A stretch of DNA of 64,000 bases from Hyphomicrobiaceae bacterium (lineage in GTDB: Bacteria; Pseudomonadota; Alphaproteobacteria; Rhizobiales; Devosiaceae). The translations under genes were made by a program, and so were the position numbers. The notes below the pieces were generated by a model, which was not told the DNA's origin, made no database searches, and worked only from the letters and a program-made list of their open reading frames with translations. Where the stretch lies: contig JACKJG010000002.1 in the NCBI GenBank assembly GCA_020638065.1, positions 1 to 64,000 on the forward strand, read 5' to 3'. Numbering within the stretch: the stretch's first letter is position 1; every line of letters starts with the position of its first letter. This document shows positions 1 to 8,426 of this stretch, one piece after another.

Positions 1-903
1 GCCCGACGACATCGCGCTTTCGACCTTGCGGCGCTGTTCGACATCGAGCGAACCATGATGCAGGGCGATCGGGAGATTGTCCGCATTGATCTCCCACAAG
101 CCCTGAAACAGCATTTCGGCCTGCGATCGCGTGTTGACGAACAGAAGCGACGTGCCGTTCTGTTTGATCGTCTCATAGAGTTCGGGAAAGGCATAGGTTG
201 CCGAGTGCCCGGCCCACGGAACACGCTCTTCAGATTTCAGGATGTCGACTTCAGGCGCGGCTCCCCCTTTCATCATCACAAGCTCTGCCGCTTGCGGGGC
301 AACGGGCGCAGCGACCCAATCGCGCAACGTTTCGGGCTGGGCGACTGTTGCGCTGAGGGCGGTGATGGAGAGGCCGGGGCTGAGTTTGGCCAGCCGCGCC
401 AGACCGAGCGACAGCAGTTCGCCGCGCTTGGAGGTGACCAGCGCATGCAGCTCGTCAAGGACAATGCGCCTGAGCCCGGCAAAGGTGCGAGCCGCGTCGG
501 GATGCGAGGTCAAAAGGGCAATCTGTTCGGGGGTTGTCAGAAGAAAGTTAGGCGGGTCATAGCGCTGGCGCTGGCGCTTGTAGGCCGGGGTATCCCCGGT
601 GCGGGTTTCAACCCGGATGCCGAGGTGCATTTCGTCGATCGGGGACATCAGGTTGCGAGCCACATCGACGGACAAAGCCTTGAGCGGCGAGATGTAAAGC
701 GTGTGGATGCCTTGTTGTGGCACCTCGATCATTTCCGCGAGGCTCGGCAGGAACCCGGCCAGCGTTTTGCCCGCGCCGGTAGGGGCAATCAGGAGCGCCG
801 ACTTCCCCGACCGGGCAATCTCGTACATCTCCGTCTGATGCGGGCGGGGCGACCAGCCTTTTGCATCAAACCAGTCTGCAATTTTCAGTGGCAATTGATG
901 CAA
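1..903 (-). CDS. Ligase-associated Lhr-type DEXH helicase (partial, 3' end off window)
   Basis: Reading the minus strand from a TTG at 903 gives at least 301 residues running off the left edge. Visible motifs are Walker A APTGAGKT, the DEXH box DELH, motif III SAT, and the start of the second RecA domain (LFVNTRSQAEMLFQG). They match the Lhr-type helicases that sit beside an ATP-dependent DNA ligase in Alphaproteobacteria and act in DNA repair. The frame has a stop (TAA) just above and no ATG before the conserved helicase region, so TTG at 903 is preferred, with GGA/GGGGA-like pairing sequence upstream; TTG at 894 is the alternative. The gene is divergent from the kinase at 999. The ligase partner would lie off the left edge. 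Confidence 0.88.
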   Translation of the reverse strand, partial: MHQLPLKIADWFDAKGWSPRPHQTEMYEIARSGKSALLIAPTGAGKTLAGFLPSLAEMIEVPQQGIHTLYISPLKALSVDVARNLMSPIDEMHLGIRVETRTGDTPAYKRQRQRYDPPNFLLTTPEQIALLTSHPDAARTFAGLRRIVLDELHALVTSKRGELLSLGLARLAKLSPGLSITALSATVAQPETLRDWVAAPVAPQAAELVMMKGGAAPEVDILKSEERVPWAGHSATYAFPELYETIKQNGTSLLFVNTRSQAEMLFQGLWEINADNLPIALHHGSLDVEQRRKVESAMSSG

Positions 904-998
904 ACCGGGTCCCCATCCTGCTGCTCTGACGCAGCAAACTTGTCCGTTCGCGCCTTTGCGGTCACTTTAGGCTGCGAACGATTCGCCGATAGTGAGCC

Positions 999-1697
999 AT
1001 GAGCCTGTCCCCCGATCAACAAATTGATGCGCCGCCGGTGCTCAGCCTTCCCGCTGAAGACATTCTGGTTGCCATTACCGAGCAGGCGCTCCGGCTGGCC
1101 AACGAGAAGGGTCACCGGGTGATGATCGGGATCGCCGGCGGGCCGGGCTCAGGCAAATCCACCATGGCCACGGCGTTGGCTGGAATGCTCAACGATATGG
1201 TGCCCGGAAGCGCCGCCCTATTGCCCATGGACGGATTTCATCGGCGGCATGCCGATCTCGTCGCAAGCGGTGAGGTCGAGGACAAGGGCGCACCGCATAC
1301 GTTCGACGCGGAAGGGTTCATCGCTCTACTCCAATACGTGCGCGAAGCGGATGGTGACGTTCAGGCGCCCACCTATTCGCGCAAGATCGAAGATGTGGTC
1401 GACGATGGTCCAGTGATCGGCGCCAACGTTCCAATCGTGGTCGTTGAAGGCAATTATCTGCTGCTCGATGAGCCGCGCTGGGCGGGGGTCCGGCCCCTGC
1501 TCGATCTCCGACTGTTTCTTGATGTCGACAAGCACGTCGTTCGCGAGCGTTTGCTAAAGCGGCATGCGGAACACGGTCTTTTTTCACGCGAGCACATTGT
1601 TGCGCATGTCGACAGGATCGACCTGGCCAATTATGAGTTGGTGGACCAGTCGAAATATCTGGCGGATCAGATTTATCAGGTCATCGACGCCGCCTGA
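999..1697 (+). CDS. P-loop nucleoside/sugar kinase of the uridine kinase-like family
   Basis: The 232-residue protein has a clear P-loop, GIAGGPGSGKST, at about residues 44-55, followed by a MDGFH motif typical of the phosphoribulokinase/uridine kinase/pantothenate kinase superfamily. It should phosphorylate a small hydroxylated metabolite using ATP in the cytosol. Rhizobial members of this group are often called FrcK-like (fructose kinase-like) or simply nucleoside triphosphate hydrolase-domain proteins. The substrate cannot be read from the sequence. It lies just before an SDR gene on the same strand (about 23 bp gap), which may be co-transcribed. Confidence 0.8.
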   Translation: MSLSPDQQIDAPPVLSLPAEDILVAITEQALRLANEKGHRVMIGIAGGPGSGKSTMATALAGMLNDMVPGSAALLPMDGFHRRHADLVASGEVEDKGAPHTFDAEGFIALLQYVREADGDVQAPTYSRKIEDVVDDGPVIGANVPIVVVEGNYLLLDEPRWAGVRPLLDLRLFLDVDKHVVRERLLKRHAEHGLFSREHIVAHVDRIDLANYELVDQSKYLADQIYQVIDAA

Positions 1698-1720
1698 GTG
1701 CATTATCAAGGAGAATGGGC

Positions 1721-2479
1721 ATGACTGATCCGGTCATTCTGATTACCGGCGCAACGTCTGGATTTGGGCGGGCGACCGCCGACAAATTTGCGCAAAATGG
1801 CTGGAAAGTGATCGCGACCGGGCGGCGCAGGGAACGGCTCGAGGCGCTTCAGGCCGAATATGGCGCCGAGCGCGTGCACATCATCGAAATGGACGTGATG
1901 GATGCCGATCAGATCATGAAGGGCGTCGCTGCCATTCCCGATGCATTCAAGCCAGTCAAATGCCTGCTTAACAATAGCGGGCTGGCGCTCGGCTCCAAGC
2001 CGTGGCCGGACATCCGGCTCGAGGATTGGCGTACGATGGTCGAGACCAACATCATGGGCGTGCTGCACGTCGCTCATGCGGTCTTGCCACTGCTGAAAGA
2101 AGCCGGAAAAGGTGCATCGATGATCAACGTAGGGTCGATTGCCGGGCGTTTCGCCTATCCGGGTGGCAACGTTTACGGTGCGTCCAAGGCCTTCACCCGG
2201 CAATTCTCCTACGAGCTTCGCTGCGATCTCGAAGGCTCGGACGTTCGCGTGACCTCGCTCGAACCGGGGATGGCCAAGACCGAATTCACGGCGGTGCGCA
2301 CCTATGGTGACTATGCCTTGAACGAGACCTTCTATGATGGCGCGGAACCGATCCTGCCCGAGGATATCGCCGAGACGGTCTGGTGGCTGACCAACCGCCC
2401 CGACCATATCAACATAAATTCGATCGAGATCATGCCGGTCTGCCAGACCCCGGCGATCCCCAAGATCCTGCGCAAGTAG
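1721..2479 (+). CDS. SDR-family NADP-dependent oxidoreductase, YdfG-like
   Basis: This is a classical short-chain dehydrogenase of 252 residues. It has the cofactor motif GATSGFG near the N-terminus, NNSG in the middle, and the catalytic set NVGSIAG ... YGASK (Ser, Tyr, Lys). The closest family by overall pattern is YdfG (3-hydroxy acid/serine dehydrogenase, malonic semialdehyde reductase), so it probably oxidises or reduces a small 3-hydroxy acid. Two in-frame ATGs exist at 1715 and 1721. The AAGGAG at 1708-1713 has proper spacing only to 1721, so that start is chosen. The MATE gene follows after 12 bp. Confidence 0.86.
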   Translation: MTDPVILITGATSGFGRATADKFAQNGWKVIATGRRRERLEALQAEYGAERVHIIEMDVMDADQIMKGVAAIPDAFKPVKCLLNNSGLALGSKPWPDIRLEDWRTMVETNIMGVLHVAHAVLPLLKEAGKGASMINVGSIAGRFAYPGGNVYGASKAFTRQFSYELRCDLEGSDVRVTSLEPGMAKTEFTAVRTYGDYALNETFYDGAEPILPEDIAETVWWLTNRPDHININSIEIMPVCQTPAIPKILRK

Positions 2480-2491
2480 GCTCTCAAAAGC

Positions 2492-3835
2492 ATGAGTGCG
2501 CCGGTCTACCCGTTCGAGGTACGACATCGCGATGTGTGGACCATCGCGCTGCCAGCGACCTTTGCCTTCGTCACCGAGCCGCTGGCCGGTCTGGTCGACC
2601 TGACGCTGGTGGGGCGATTGGGCGACGCTGCGCTACTGGGCGGGCTGGTTCTGGGGGTTCTGGTCTTCGATTTTCTGTTTTCGATCACCTTTTTCGTCCG
2701 GCTTGGCACGGCGGGGCTGGTCGCACAGGCCGTTGGCGCGCGGGACGAAGACAAGGCGCTGACGCATCTTGTCAGGGCGCTTCTGTTTGGCACGGCGCTC
2801 GGCCTCTTGGCTATCCTTCTGGCGCCGCTCATCAACTGGGTGAGCCTGGCCCTGATCGCGCCGCAACCGGACGTCCTTCCCGCCTTTGAAGACTATTTCG
2901 GCGTGCGTATCTGGTCCGGACCGATGGTTCTGATCAATTTCGCGCTGCTCGGCTGGTTCTACGGGCGTGCGGAGGCGACAACTGGATTGTTGCTTCAGGT
3001 GGTCGTGCACGTGGGTAACATGGTTTTGTCGGCCCTGTTCGTGTTCGGACTGGGCTGCGGTGTTGCCGGCGTGGCGCTAGGCACGGTCATTGCGCAGACC
3101 ATTGCCGCCATACTCGGCTTGTGGCTCGTGGCGCAGCGCTACGGCGGCGTTGCGGCAATCTACCAACGCGTTCCCAACCACGTTCTGCTCGATCTTGCCG
3201 GAATCAGGCGGATGCTGTCGCTCAGCCGCGATCTGATGATCCGCTCGATCGCCTTGATGTCGGCCTTTGCTTTTTTCACCGCGCAGACGGCACGTATGGG
3301 AACGCTGGAACTTTCCGCCAACGCGATCGTTCTCAACTTCCTGATGATCACGGCCTTCCTGCTCGACGGACAGGCGCAGGCGGCCGAACAGATCAGCGGC
3401 AAGGCCATCGGGGCCAATTACAAGCCTGCCTTCCTGCGTGCGATGAAGCTGGCCCATTTCTGGGGCTACGTGATTTCAGGCCTGTTGTTTGTGTTCTGGC
3501 TGGTCGCGGGTCCATGGATGATCGAGCTGATGACGACGGCGGACGACGTCCGCCAGCAGGCGCGAATTTATGTGCCGGTTGCGGCACTCACTGCCTTGAC
3601 CGGGGTCATGCCGTTCGTGATGGACGGGATAACGATCGGGGCCACGCTGAACACGATTCTGCGCAACGGCATGGTTGTCGCGCTCATCGTGTTTCTGACG
3701 CTGGCCATGATCCTGCAGCCACTGTTCGGGATCATGGGATTGTGGGCCGCGCTGCACCTGTGGTTCGTCACGCGCGGACTGGTGTTCCTGTTCGCAGTTT
3801 GGCGCAAAATCCCGAAGCTTTTCCCAGCGGGTTAG
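2492..3835 (+). CDS. MATE-family multidrug/metabolite efflux transporter (DinF-like)
   Basis: This is a 447-residue, very hydrophobic protein with about twelve predicted membrane segments in two similar halves. The first helix region contains PLAGLVDLTLVGRLGD, the typical MATE N-lobe signature with a conserved membrane-embedded Asp. MATE proteins export cationic compounds or metabolites through the inner membrane in exchange for H+ or Na+; this branch resembles DinF. The gene ends in a convergent overlap of 4 bp with pyrD (stop codons share 3832-3835), so no separate terminator fits between them. Confidence 0.88.
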   Translation: MSAPVYPFEVRHRDVWTIALPATFAFVTEPLAGLVDLTLVGRLGDAALLGGLVLGVLVFDFLFSITFFVRLGTAGLVAQAVGARDEDKALTHLVRALLFGTALGLLAILLAPLINWVSLALIAPQPDVLPAFEDYFGVRIWSGPMVLINFALLGWFYGRAEATTGLLLQVVVHVGNMVLSALFVFGLGCGVAGVALGTVIAQTIAAILGLWLVAQRYGGVAAIYQRVPNHVLLDLAGIRRMLSLSRDLMIRSIALMSAFAFFTAQTARMGTLELSANAIVLNFLMITAFLLDGQAQAAEQISGKAIGANYKPAFLRAMKLAHFWGYVISGLLFVFWLVAGPWMIELMTTADDVRQQARIYVPVAALTALTGVMPFVMDGITIGATLNTILRNGMVVALIVFLTLAMILQPLFGIMGLWAALHLWFVTRGLVFLFAVWRKIPKLFPAG

Positions 3836-4950
3836 TCTGGCAGGATGCCCCGGCCTGATGCCCAGGCGTCGGTGCGCTCGCCGACAAATTCCGAGATGTT
3901 GGAACGGCCGGCCTGGCGCACCCGCCGGGCCAGACCGAGCTTGATGTCTTCAAGCAATTCCAGCCCGCCATAGACCAGCGCCGAATAGAGCTGGATTGCA
4001 TTTGCCCCGGCCTGGAATTTGGCGAGCGCGCTTTCAGGCGAATGAACACCACCGACGCCGATGATCTGAAGGCCTGGGCCCACGCGCTGACGCATCTGCG
4101 CAAGCCTTTGGGTGGCCAGACGAAAGAGCGGTTTGCCGGACAATCCCCCTTGTTCGTTCCAATTGGGCTGACCTTCAACACTTGAATGGTCAATAGTTGT
4201 GTTGGAAACAATCAATCCATCGAGACGGGTTGGGGTTACGGCGGCGGCGATGTCGTCCATGGACTTTTCGTCGAGGTCCGGCGCGATCTTGAGAAAGACA
4301 GGCACGCGCCTTGCCTGTTTCTCACGCTCGTCCAGCACTTCGGCCAGCAAACGGGTGAGCATTTCCTTGTCCTGCAATCCGCGCAGGCCGGGCGTGTTGG
4401 GAGAGGAGATGTTGATCGTCAGATAGTCCGCCACGCCCGAAAAGCGTTTCACGCCCGCCACATAATCGGCGACGAAGTCTTGGCTCGTCTTGTTGGCACC
4501 GATATTGACGCCGGTCGGCGCGATACGATCGCCTTCCCGGAGACGTTGAAGCGCGGCCTCGTGCCCCTCATTGTTGAAGCCCATGCGGTTGATGACCCCC
4601 TCCGACTGGATCAGGCGGAAAAGTCTTGGCCGCGGGTTGCCATCCTGCGGCCTCGGGGTCACCGTTCCGACTTCGGCAAATCCGACGCCCATGGCGCCCA
4701 GTGCCATGAAGACTTCGGCATTCTTGTCGAAGCCGGCCGCCATACCGACTGGATTGGAAAGGTCGAGCCCGGCAAGTTTCGTCCTGAGTTCGGGTGCATC
4801 CTCGCTGGCCAGTTGCGGCACAAGGCCGATCTTGAGCGCCATGATGGTGGCGCGATGTGCCGTCTCCGGCTCCATGGCCAGAAGCGCATCGCGGGTCAGA
4901 TTGAGCAGAAACGAATTGCGCAGAAACGGCGACAGTCGCGACAGGATCAT
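3832..4950 (-). CDS. pyrD: Dihydroorotate dehydrogenase (quinone), class 2
   Basis: The 372-residue protein is a full-length class 2 PyrD, the FMN-dependent, membrane-associated enzyme that oxidises dihydroorotate to orotate with quinone in pyrimidine synthesis. Recognisable segments are NPVGMAAGFDKNAE, VGTVTPRPQDGNP, NRMGFNNEG, ISSPNTPGLR and the C-terminal FMN-phosphate site IIGVGGVHS. The N-terminal stretch before the barrel is the membrane-contacting part that marks class 2. The start overlaps the end of the DUF952 gene by 4 nt (ATGA), so the two are translationally coupled. Confidence 0.96.
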   Translation of the reverse strand: MILSRLSPFLRNSFLLNLTRDALLAMEPETAHRATIMALKIGLVPQLASEDAPELRTKLAGLDLSNPVGMAAGFDKNAEVFMALGAMGVGFAEVGTVTPRPQDGNPRPRLFRLIQSEGVINRMGFNNEGHEAALQRLREGDRIAPTGVNIGANKTSQDFVADYVAGVKRFSGVADYLTINISSPNTPGLRGLQDKEMLTRLLAEVLDEREKQARRVPVFLKIAPDLDEKSMDDIAAAVTPTRLDGLIVSNTTIDHSSVEGQPNWNEQGGLSGKPLFRLATQRLAQMRQRVGPGLQIIGVGGVHSPESALAKFQAGANAIQLYSALVYGGLELLEDIKLGLARRVRQAGRSNISEFVGERTDAWASGRGILPD

Positions 4951-5294
4951 GCCATTTGCTCCGGCAGGTCCATCGCGCCATTGGCGGCAACTTCCATCGG
5001 TTCCGCCCAGATGATGGCGGCCTTTTCCACATCTCCGTAGACATGGGGGAAAAGCTGTCCGCCCCGTGACGGCTCCCAGCGCAGGTCGTCCGTGATCAGG
5101 TCGCTATCGAGCGCGACGAGCATCAATGGCCCCTTGCCGGCAAAATGCAATCGCAATGTTTCTTCGACCTGTTCGCGGGTAGATAGATGCAGGAATCCGT
5201 CATCCACATCGATGGACATCGGCGGCAGGTTCGTCCCGGCATCGGCGGCTTGCCAAAGGTCCAGCGTCACGATCTTGAACAATGTGTGGCCCAA
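4947..5294 (-). CDS. DUF952 domain protein
   Basis: This small 115-residue protein has the DUF952 pattern: a start around LFKIVTLDLW, the segment DGFLHLSTREQVEETLRLHF, and a C-terminal WEPSRGGQLFPHVYGD. The family has a fold related to glutathione-dependent or ADP-ribosyl-binding proteins, but no proven reaction. Being the first gene of a pair with pyrD (4-nt overlap) is common in Rhizobiales and suggests co-expression rather than a shared function. Confidence 0.85.
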   Translation of the reverse strand: MGHTLFKIVTLDLWQAADAGTNLPPMSIDVDDGFLHLSTREQVEETLRLHFAGKGPLMLVALDSDLITDDLRWEPSRGGQLFPHVYGDVEKAAIIWAEPMEVAANGAMDLPEQMA

Positions 5295-5392
5295 AACGAA
5301 CTCCCGAAAATCCGGCGCAATACCTATGTGACGCGATCAATGTCCGCAAGTTTGTGATGACACATGTCTGGACTAAGGGAAAACAAATACGT

Positions 5393-5404
5393 AGGAATAC
5401 ATTC
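5393..5404. promoter_or_regulatory. Candidate operator (5-2-5 palindrome) before the S24 regulator
   Basis: GGAAT-AC-ATTCC is a perfect inverted repeat lying about 46 bp before the ATG of the S24-type repressor, in the 155-bp divergent region shared with the DUF952-pyrD pair. Such regulators usually bind short palindromes near their own promoter, so autoregulation is plausible. The assignment rests only on symmetry and position. Confidence 0.3.
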
Positions 5405-5449
5405 CGATGAACCCTGAGCGTCGTTACGCGAGATTGGTACTTGGGAATA

Positions 5450-6088
5450 ATGATCAGTCACCGTCAGGCCTGGCGACAGATCGATTTGCTTGCCAAGCGG
5501 CACGGGCTGACGCCGTCGGGGCTGGCCCGGCGTGCCGGACTCGACGCGACCACGTTTAATCCCTCCAAACGCATTTCCAAGGATGGCCGCGAGCGCTGGC
5601 CGACGCTGGAGAGCGTCGCCAAAGCGGCAGCGGCGGTGAACGAAAAACTGGACGAAGTGTTCGGAACCCCGGAAGTCTCCTATTCGCAATCACCGTCGGG
5701 CAGCGCGCGTATTCCCCTGATCGGTTTTGCCGAGGCCGGCGCGGGCGGCTATTTCGACAATGACGGTGCGCCGACTGGCTCCGATTGGGACGAAATCACT
5801 ATCCCAGCTCTTCTGCCGGAGGGATGTTTCGCGCTGGAGGTTTCCGGCGATTCCATGCTGCCTCTTTATCGGGACCACGATATCCTGATCGCCTCACATG
5901 CAGAACAGATCCGGCGCGGAGACCGGGTGGTCGTGCGCACGCTCGAAGGCGAAGCCATGGCCAAGGTGCTGCATCGGGAAACCGCAGACCGCTATGAATT
6001 GCACTCGTTCAACCCCGATCATGCTCCGCGCATTGTGCCCAAGGAGGAAGTGGCGTCGATCGCGCGCATTCTCTGGGTCAGCCAATAG
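5450..6088 (+). CDS. HTH transcriptional regulator with S24 (LexA/CI-type) autoprotease domain
   Basis: The 212-residue protein has an N-terminal DNA-binding domain of the phage repressor type and a C-terminal S24 peptidase fold. The expected serine is in GDSMLP (Ser135) and the lysine in GEAMAKVLHRE (Lys172). A candidate self-cleavage Ala-Gly pair lies at residues 96-97, about 38 residues before the serine, as in LexA. The architecture suggests a repressor inactivated by RecA-stimulated self-cleavage, but it is not the housekeeping LexA. An in-frame TTG at 5441 is possible; ATG at 5450 is preferred because GGGA precedes it. The regulated genes are unknown. Confidence 0.85.
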   Translation: MISHRQAWRQIDLLAKRHGLTPSGLARRAGLDATTFNPSKRISKDGRERWPTLESVAKAAAAVNEKLDEVFGTPEVSYSQSPSGSARIPLIGFAEAGAGGYFDNDGAPTGSDWDEITIPALLPEGCFALEVSGDSMLPLYRDHDILIASHAEQIRRGDRVVVRTLEGEAMAKVLHRETADRYELHSFNPDHAPRIVPKEEVASIARILWVSQ

Positions 6089-6166
6089 GGCGTGCGACCG
6101 AATGTCGCGTGCAAGCAAGTGTAAGGTGGTGCACACTTCAGAATTCCCAGGGGACGGGAGGGGGAC

Positions 6167-6958
6167 ATGACGAACGAACAACAGGCAGGTGCGCCACCGC
6201 GCGCGCCGCAGATTAATTCCATTTCATTTCAGCATATCGGTGCGGCGCTTGGCGCCGGTTGGCGGGATTTTCTCAAAGCACCGATCTACGGGCTCTTTTT
6301 CGGCGGCATCTTTGCGGCTGGCGGCCTTTTCATTCTTTGGGTTCTCAGCCAAACGGATCAACTCTGGATGGTGCTTCCGGTCATGATCGGGTTTCCGCTT
6401 ATCGGACCGTTCATCGCTACCGGCCTTTATGAGGTCAGCCGCCTTCTTCAGAATAATCAGCCGCTGAGCTGGAAGGGGGTGCTCGTCACCGTGTTCAATC
6501 AGCGCGAGCGGCAGATGGGCTGGATGGCCTTTGTCGTGCTGTTCGTTTTCTGGGTGTGGATCTACCTGGTCAGAATCCTGCTGGCGATCTTCATGGGTTT
6601 CAATACGCCATCCACGCTTGATGGCTTTCTCAATGTGGTGCTGACGACGCCGAGCGGTTTGTCGTTTCTGATGGTCGGCACGATTGTCGGCGCGGTTCTG
6701 GCGCTGTTCCTGTTTTCGATCACTGTAGTCGCAATGCCGCTTTTGCTCGATTCAGAGCTCGACTTCGTGACGGCCATGATCACCAGTGTCAAATCCGTCA
6801 CGCGCAACCCGGCGCCCATGCTGGGCTGGGGCATTATTGTAACGCTGCTCAGCATTTTGGCGATGGTGCCTGCATTTTTGGGGCTTTTGGTCGTCTTGCC
6901 GGTTTTGGGACACGCGACCTGGCACCTCTACCAGGCAATAGCGGAACCGGCCGCCTAA
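6167..6958 (+). CDS. DUF2189 family integral membrane protein
   Basis: The 263-residue protein has about six hydrophobic segments after a short cytosolic N-terminus. The stretch LGAGWRDFLKAPIYGLFFGG is the hallmark of DUF2189, an alphaproteobacterial inner-membrane family without a known function. A good ribosome site (GGGAGGGGGAC) precedes the ATG. The leader also holds a wide inverted repeat, AAGTGT-N10-ACACTT (6117-6138), that could be a regulator site. It follows the S24 regulator by 78 bp but need not be in one operon with it. Confidence 0.82.
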   Translation: MTNEQQAGAPPRAPQINSISFQHIGAALGAGWRDFLKAPIYGLFFGGIFAAGGLFILWVLSQTDQLWMVLPVMIGFPLIGPFIATGLYEVSRLLQNNQPLSWKGVLVTVFNQRERQMGWMAFVVLFVFWVWIYLVRILLAIFMGFNTPSTLDGFLNVVLTTPSGLSFLMVGTIVGAVLALFLFSITVVAMPLLLDSELDFVTAMITSVKSVTRNPAPMLGWGIIVTLLSILAMVPAFLGLLVVLPVLGHATWHLYQAIAEPAA

Positions 6959-6965
6959 AACCGAT

Positions 6966-8426
6966 CTACAAGACCAGACCTGCGCCAGCACGGCGCGGGT
7001 CGCCGGCCGCAGCAAGTTTTCCATTTGCCGCTCTGCTCACCGCATGACATCCGCCGAAGAACATGCTCCTGTCCGGCCAGACGCGATTGCTGGGAAAGCG
7101 TTCCTGCAGCAACTCTTCCTCTTCGGTGCTAAAACCTGCCTCGATTTCGAGATGATTTTCTTCCACGTGCAGACGCGGTGCCAAAACAGACTGATCGATC
7201 GGTTTGTTATTCAAGACTGCATGCGCCAGAACCTGCGCGATCGCCGAGCGGATCCGGTTTGACCCACCGGACCCGAGCACGAGCAGTTCACCGTCATCAC
7301 GCATTGCGATGGTCGGCGCCATCATCGAGGCCAGGCGCACACCGGCGGGCCAGCCCTCCGCGCCATGCGGATTAACGTCTTCCTCGCCCAGCATGTTGTT
7401 GAGCATGAAGCCGAAATCGCCGGCAATTCGGCCATTTCCTTCACCATTTGTCAGTGTCATGGCAACCGCGCCACCTTCCGAATCCATCACGGAAACATGG
7501 GTGGTGCCGCGGGTCATCATTGGCCCCAGGGCTGCCAGCAACCGCTCCAGATCGCCACCGGATTCGCGTCGTGACCGATCGGTCTGCTGCAAGGCCTCGG
7601 CATGATGCAAAGGCGTGTCGCCGCCCAGGTTCGCGAGTGTGTGGGCAACCAGAATTCCACCGGCCGCGGGCGCCGGATTGGTGAAGATGGTCGCATCGCT
7701 CAACCGAAAGGTCAGTGGCGCACGGCGGACGACCTCGTATGAGTCAAAATCTTCCTGACGCAGATGCCCATCGGCTTGATGGTTCAAAAGCGTTGGCACA
7801 AACTCCTCGCGATTAAAGGCGTACGGATCGGCGGACAGTTTCTCAAAAAAGCTGGCGATATCTTCGTTCTTCCAGATGGCATTCTCCACCGGGAGTTTCC
7901 CGCCGGGCGCGAACAGAGCCCTCGCTCGTTCTGTCGCCAAAAGGATTGGAGAGACAATTTCGGCCAAGTGCGCCTGAAAGGCAGTCATCGCGAACCCATT
8001 CCGCGCGGCGGCAATGGCCGGCGCAGCGAGATCGGACAGCTTCATTGTCGCGCCTGCGGCGTGTAGCGTGACAAGGCCCGGCACGAAACCGGGCATGGCC
8101 GCCGACGCCGGACCGATGTGGAAGCGCTGAGTCGCAGGACCGAAATCAGCCACCACTTCGTCGAAACCGGTCGCCTCCGGATTTGGGTGGCGTGGCGTTT
8201 GCGCAAAAAAATCAAACAGTTCCGGATCGGACCTACCGGTCTTCACCATGGCGAAGCCACCACCGCCGGGGGAACTGAGAACCGGCTCGCAGACGCAGGA
8301 CATGAGGGCCGCGGCAATCGCGGCGTCGACCGCATTGCCTCCCGCCCGCAGCATTTCGGCCGCAGCGGCGACCGTCAGTTCATGCCCGGCGGCAACCGCC
8401 CCACTCTGCCCCCTCGCCGCGATCAG
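6966..8426 (-). CDS. Gamma-glutamyltransferase family Ntn-hydrolase
   Basis: The protein resembles gamma-glutamyltranspeptidases, which self-cleave before a threonine. That threonine is in GTTHVSVMDSEGG, and the N-terminal RAGGNAVDAAIAA and SPGGGGFAMV blocks are present. At about 486 residues it is shorter than the usual 530-580. The first ATG at 8354 would cut off the conserved segment GQSGAVAAGHELTVAAAAE, which is encoded in frame upstream. The extended frame reaches a CTG at 8426 that overlaps the lysK stop as CTGA. No ATG, GTG or TTG lies in between, so the coordinates assume CTG; the fallback is 8354. No clear signal peptide is seen, so it may be cytosolic. Confidence 0.82.
   Translation of the reverse strand: MIAARGQSGAVAAGHELTVAAAAEMLRAGGNAVDAAIAAALMSCVCEPVLSSPGGGGFAMVKTGRSDPELFDFFAQTPRHPNPEATGFDEVVADFGPATQRFHIGPASAAMPGFVPGLVTLHAAGATMKLSDLAAPAIAAARNGFAMTAFQAHLAEIVSPILLATERARALFAPGGKLPVENAIWKNEDIASFFEKLSADPYAFNREEFVPTLLNHQADGHLRQEDFDSYEVVRRAPLTFRLSDATIFTNPAPAAGGILVAHTLANLGGDTPLHHAEALQQTDRSRRESGGDLERLLAALGPMMTRGTTHVSVMDSEGGAVAMTLTNGEGNGRIAGDFGFMLNNMLGEEDVNPHGAEGWPAGVRLASMMAPTIAMRDDGELLVLGSGGSNRIRSAIAQVLAHAVLNNKPIDQSVLAPRLHVEENHLEIEAGFSTEEEELLQERFPSNRVWPDRSMFFGGCHAVSRAANGKLAAAGDPRRAGAGLVL

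Noticed and set aside
55..1002. A 315-residue plus-strand open frame at the left edge
   Set aside because: It is opposite the helicase frame, which carries Walker A, DELH and SAT motifs; the plus-strand translation resembles no protein.
5450..6088. S24 regulator as remnant of a prophage
   Set aside because: No integrase, structural or lysis genes are nearby; such regulators are common on alphaproteobacterial chromosomes.
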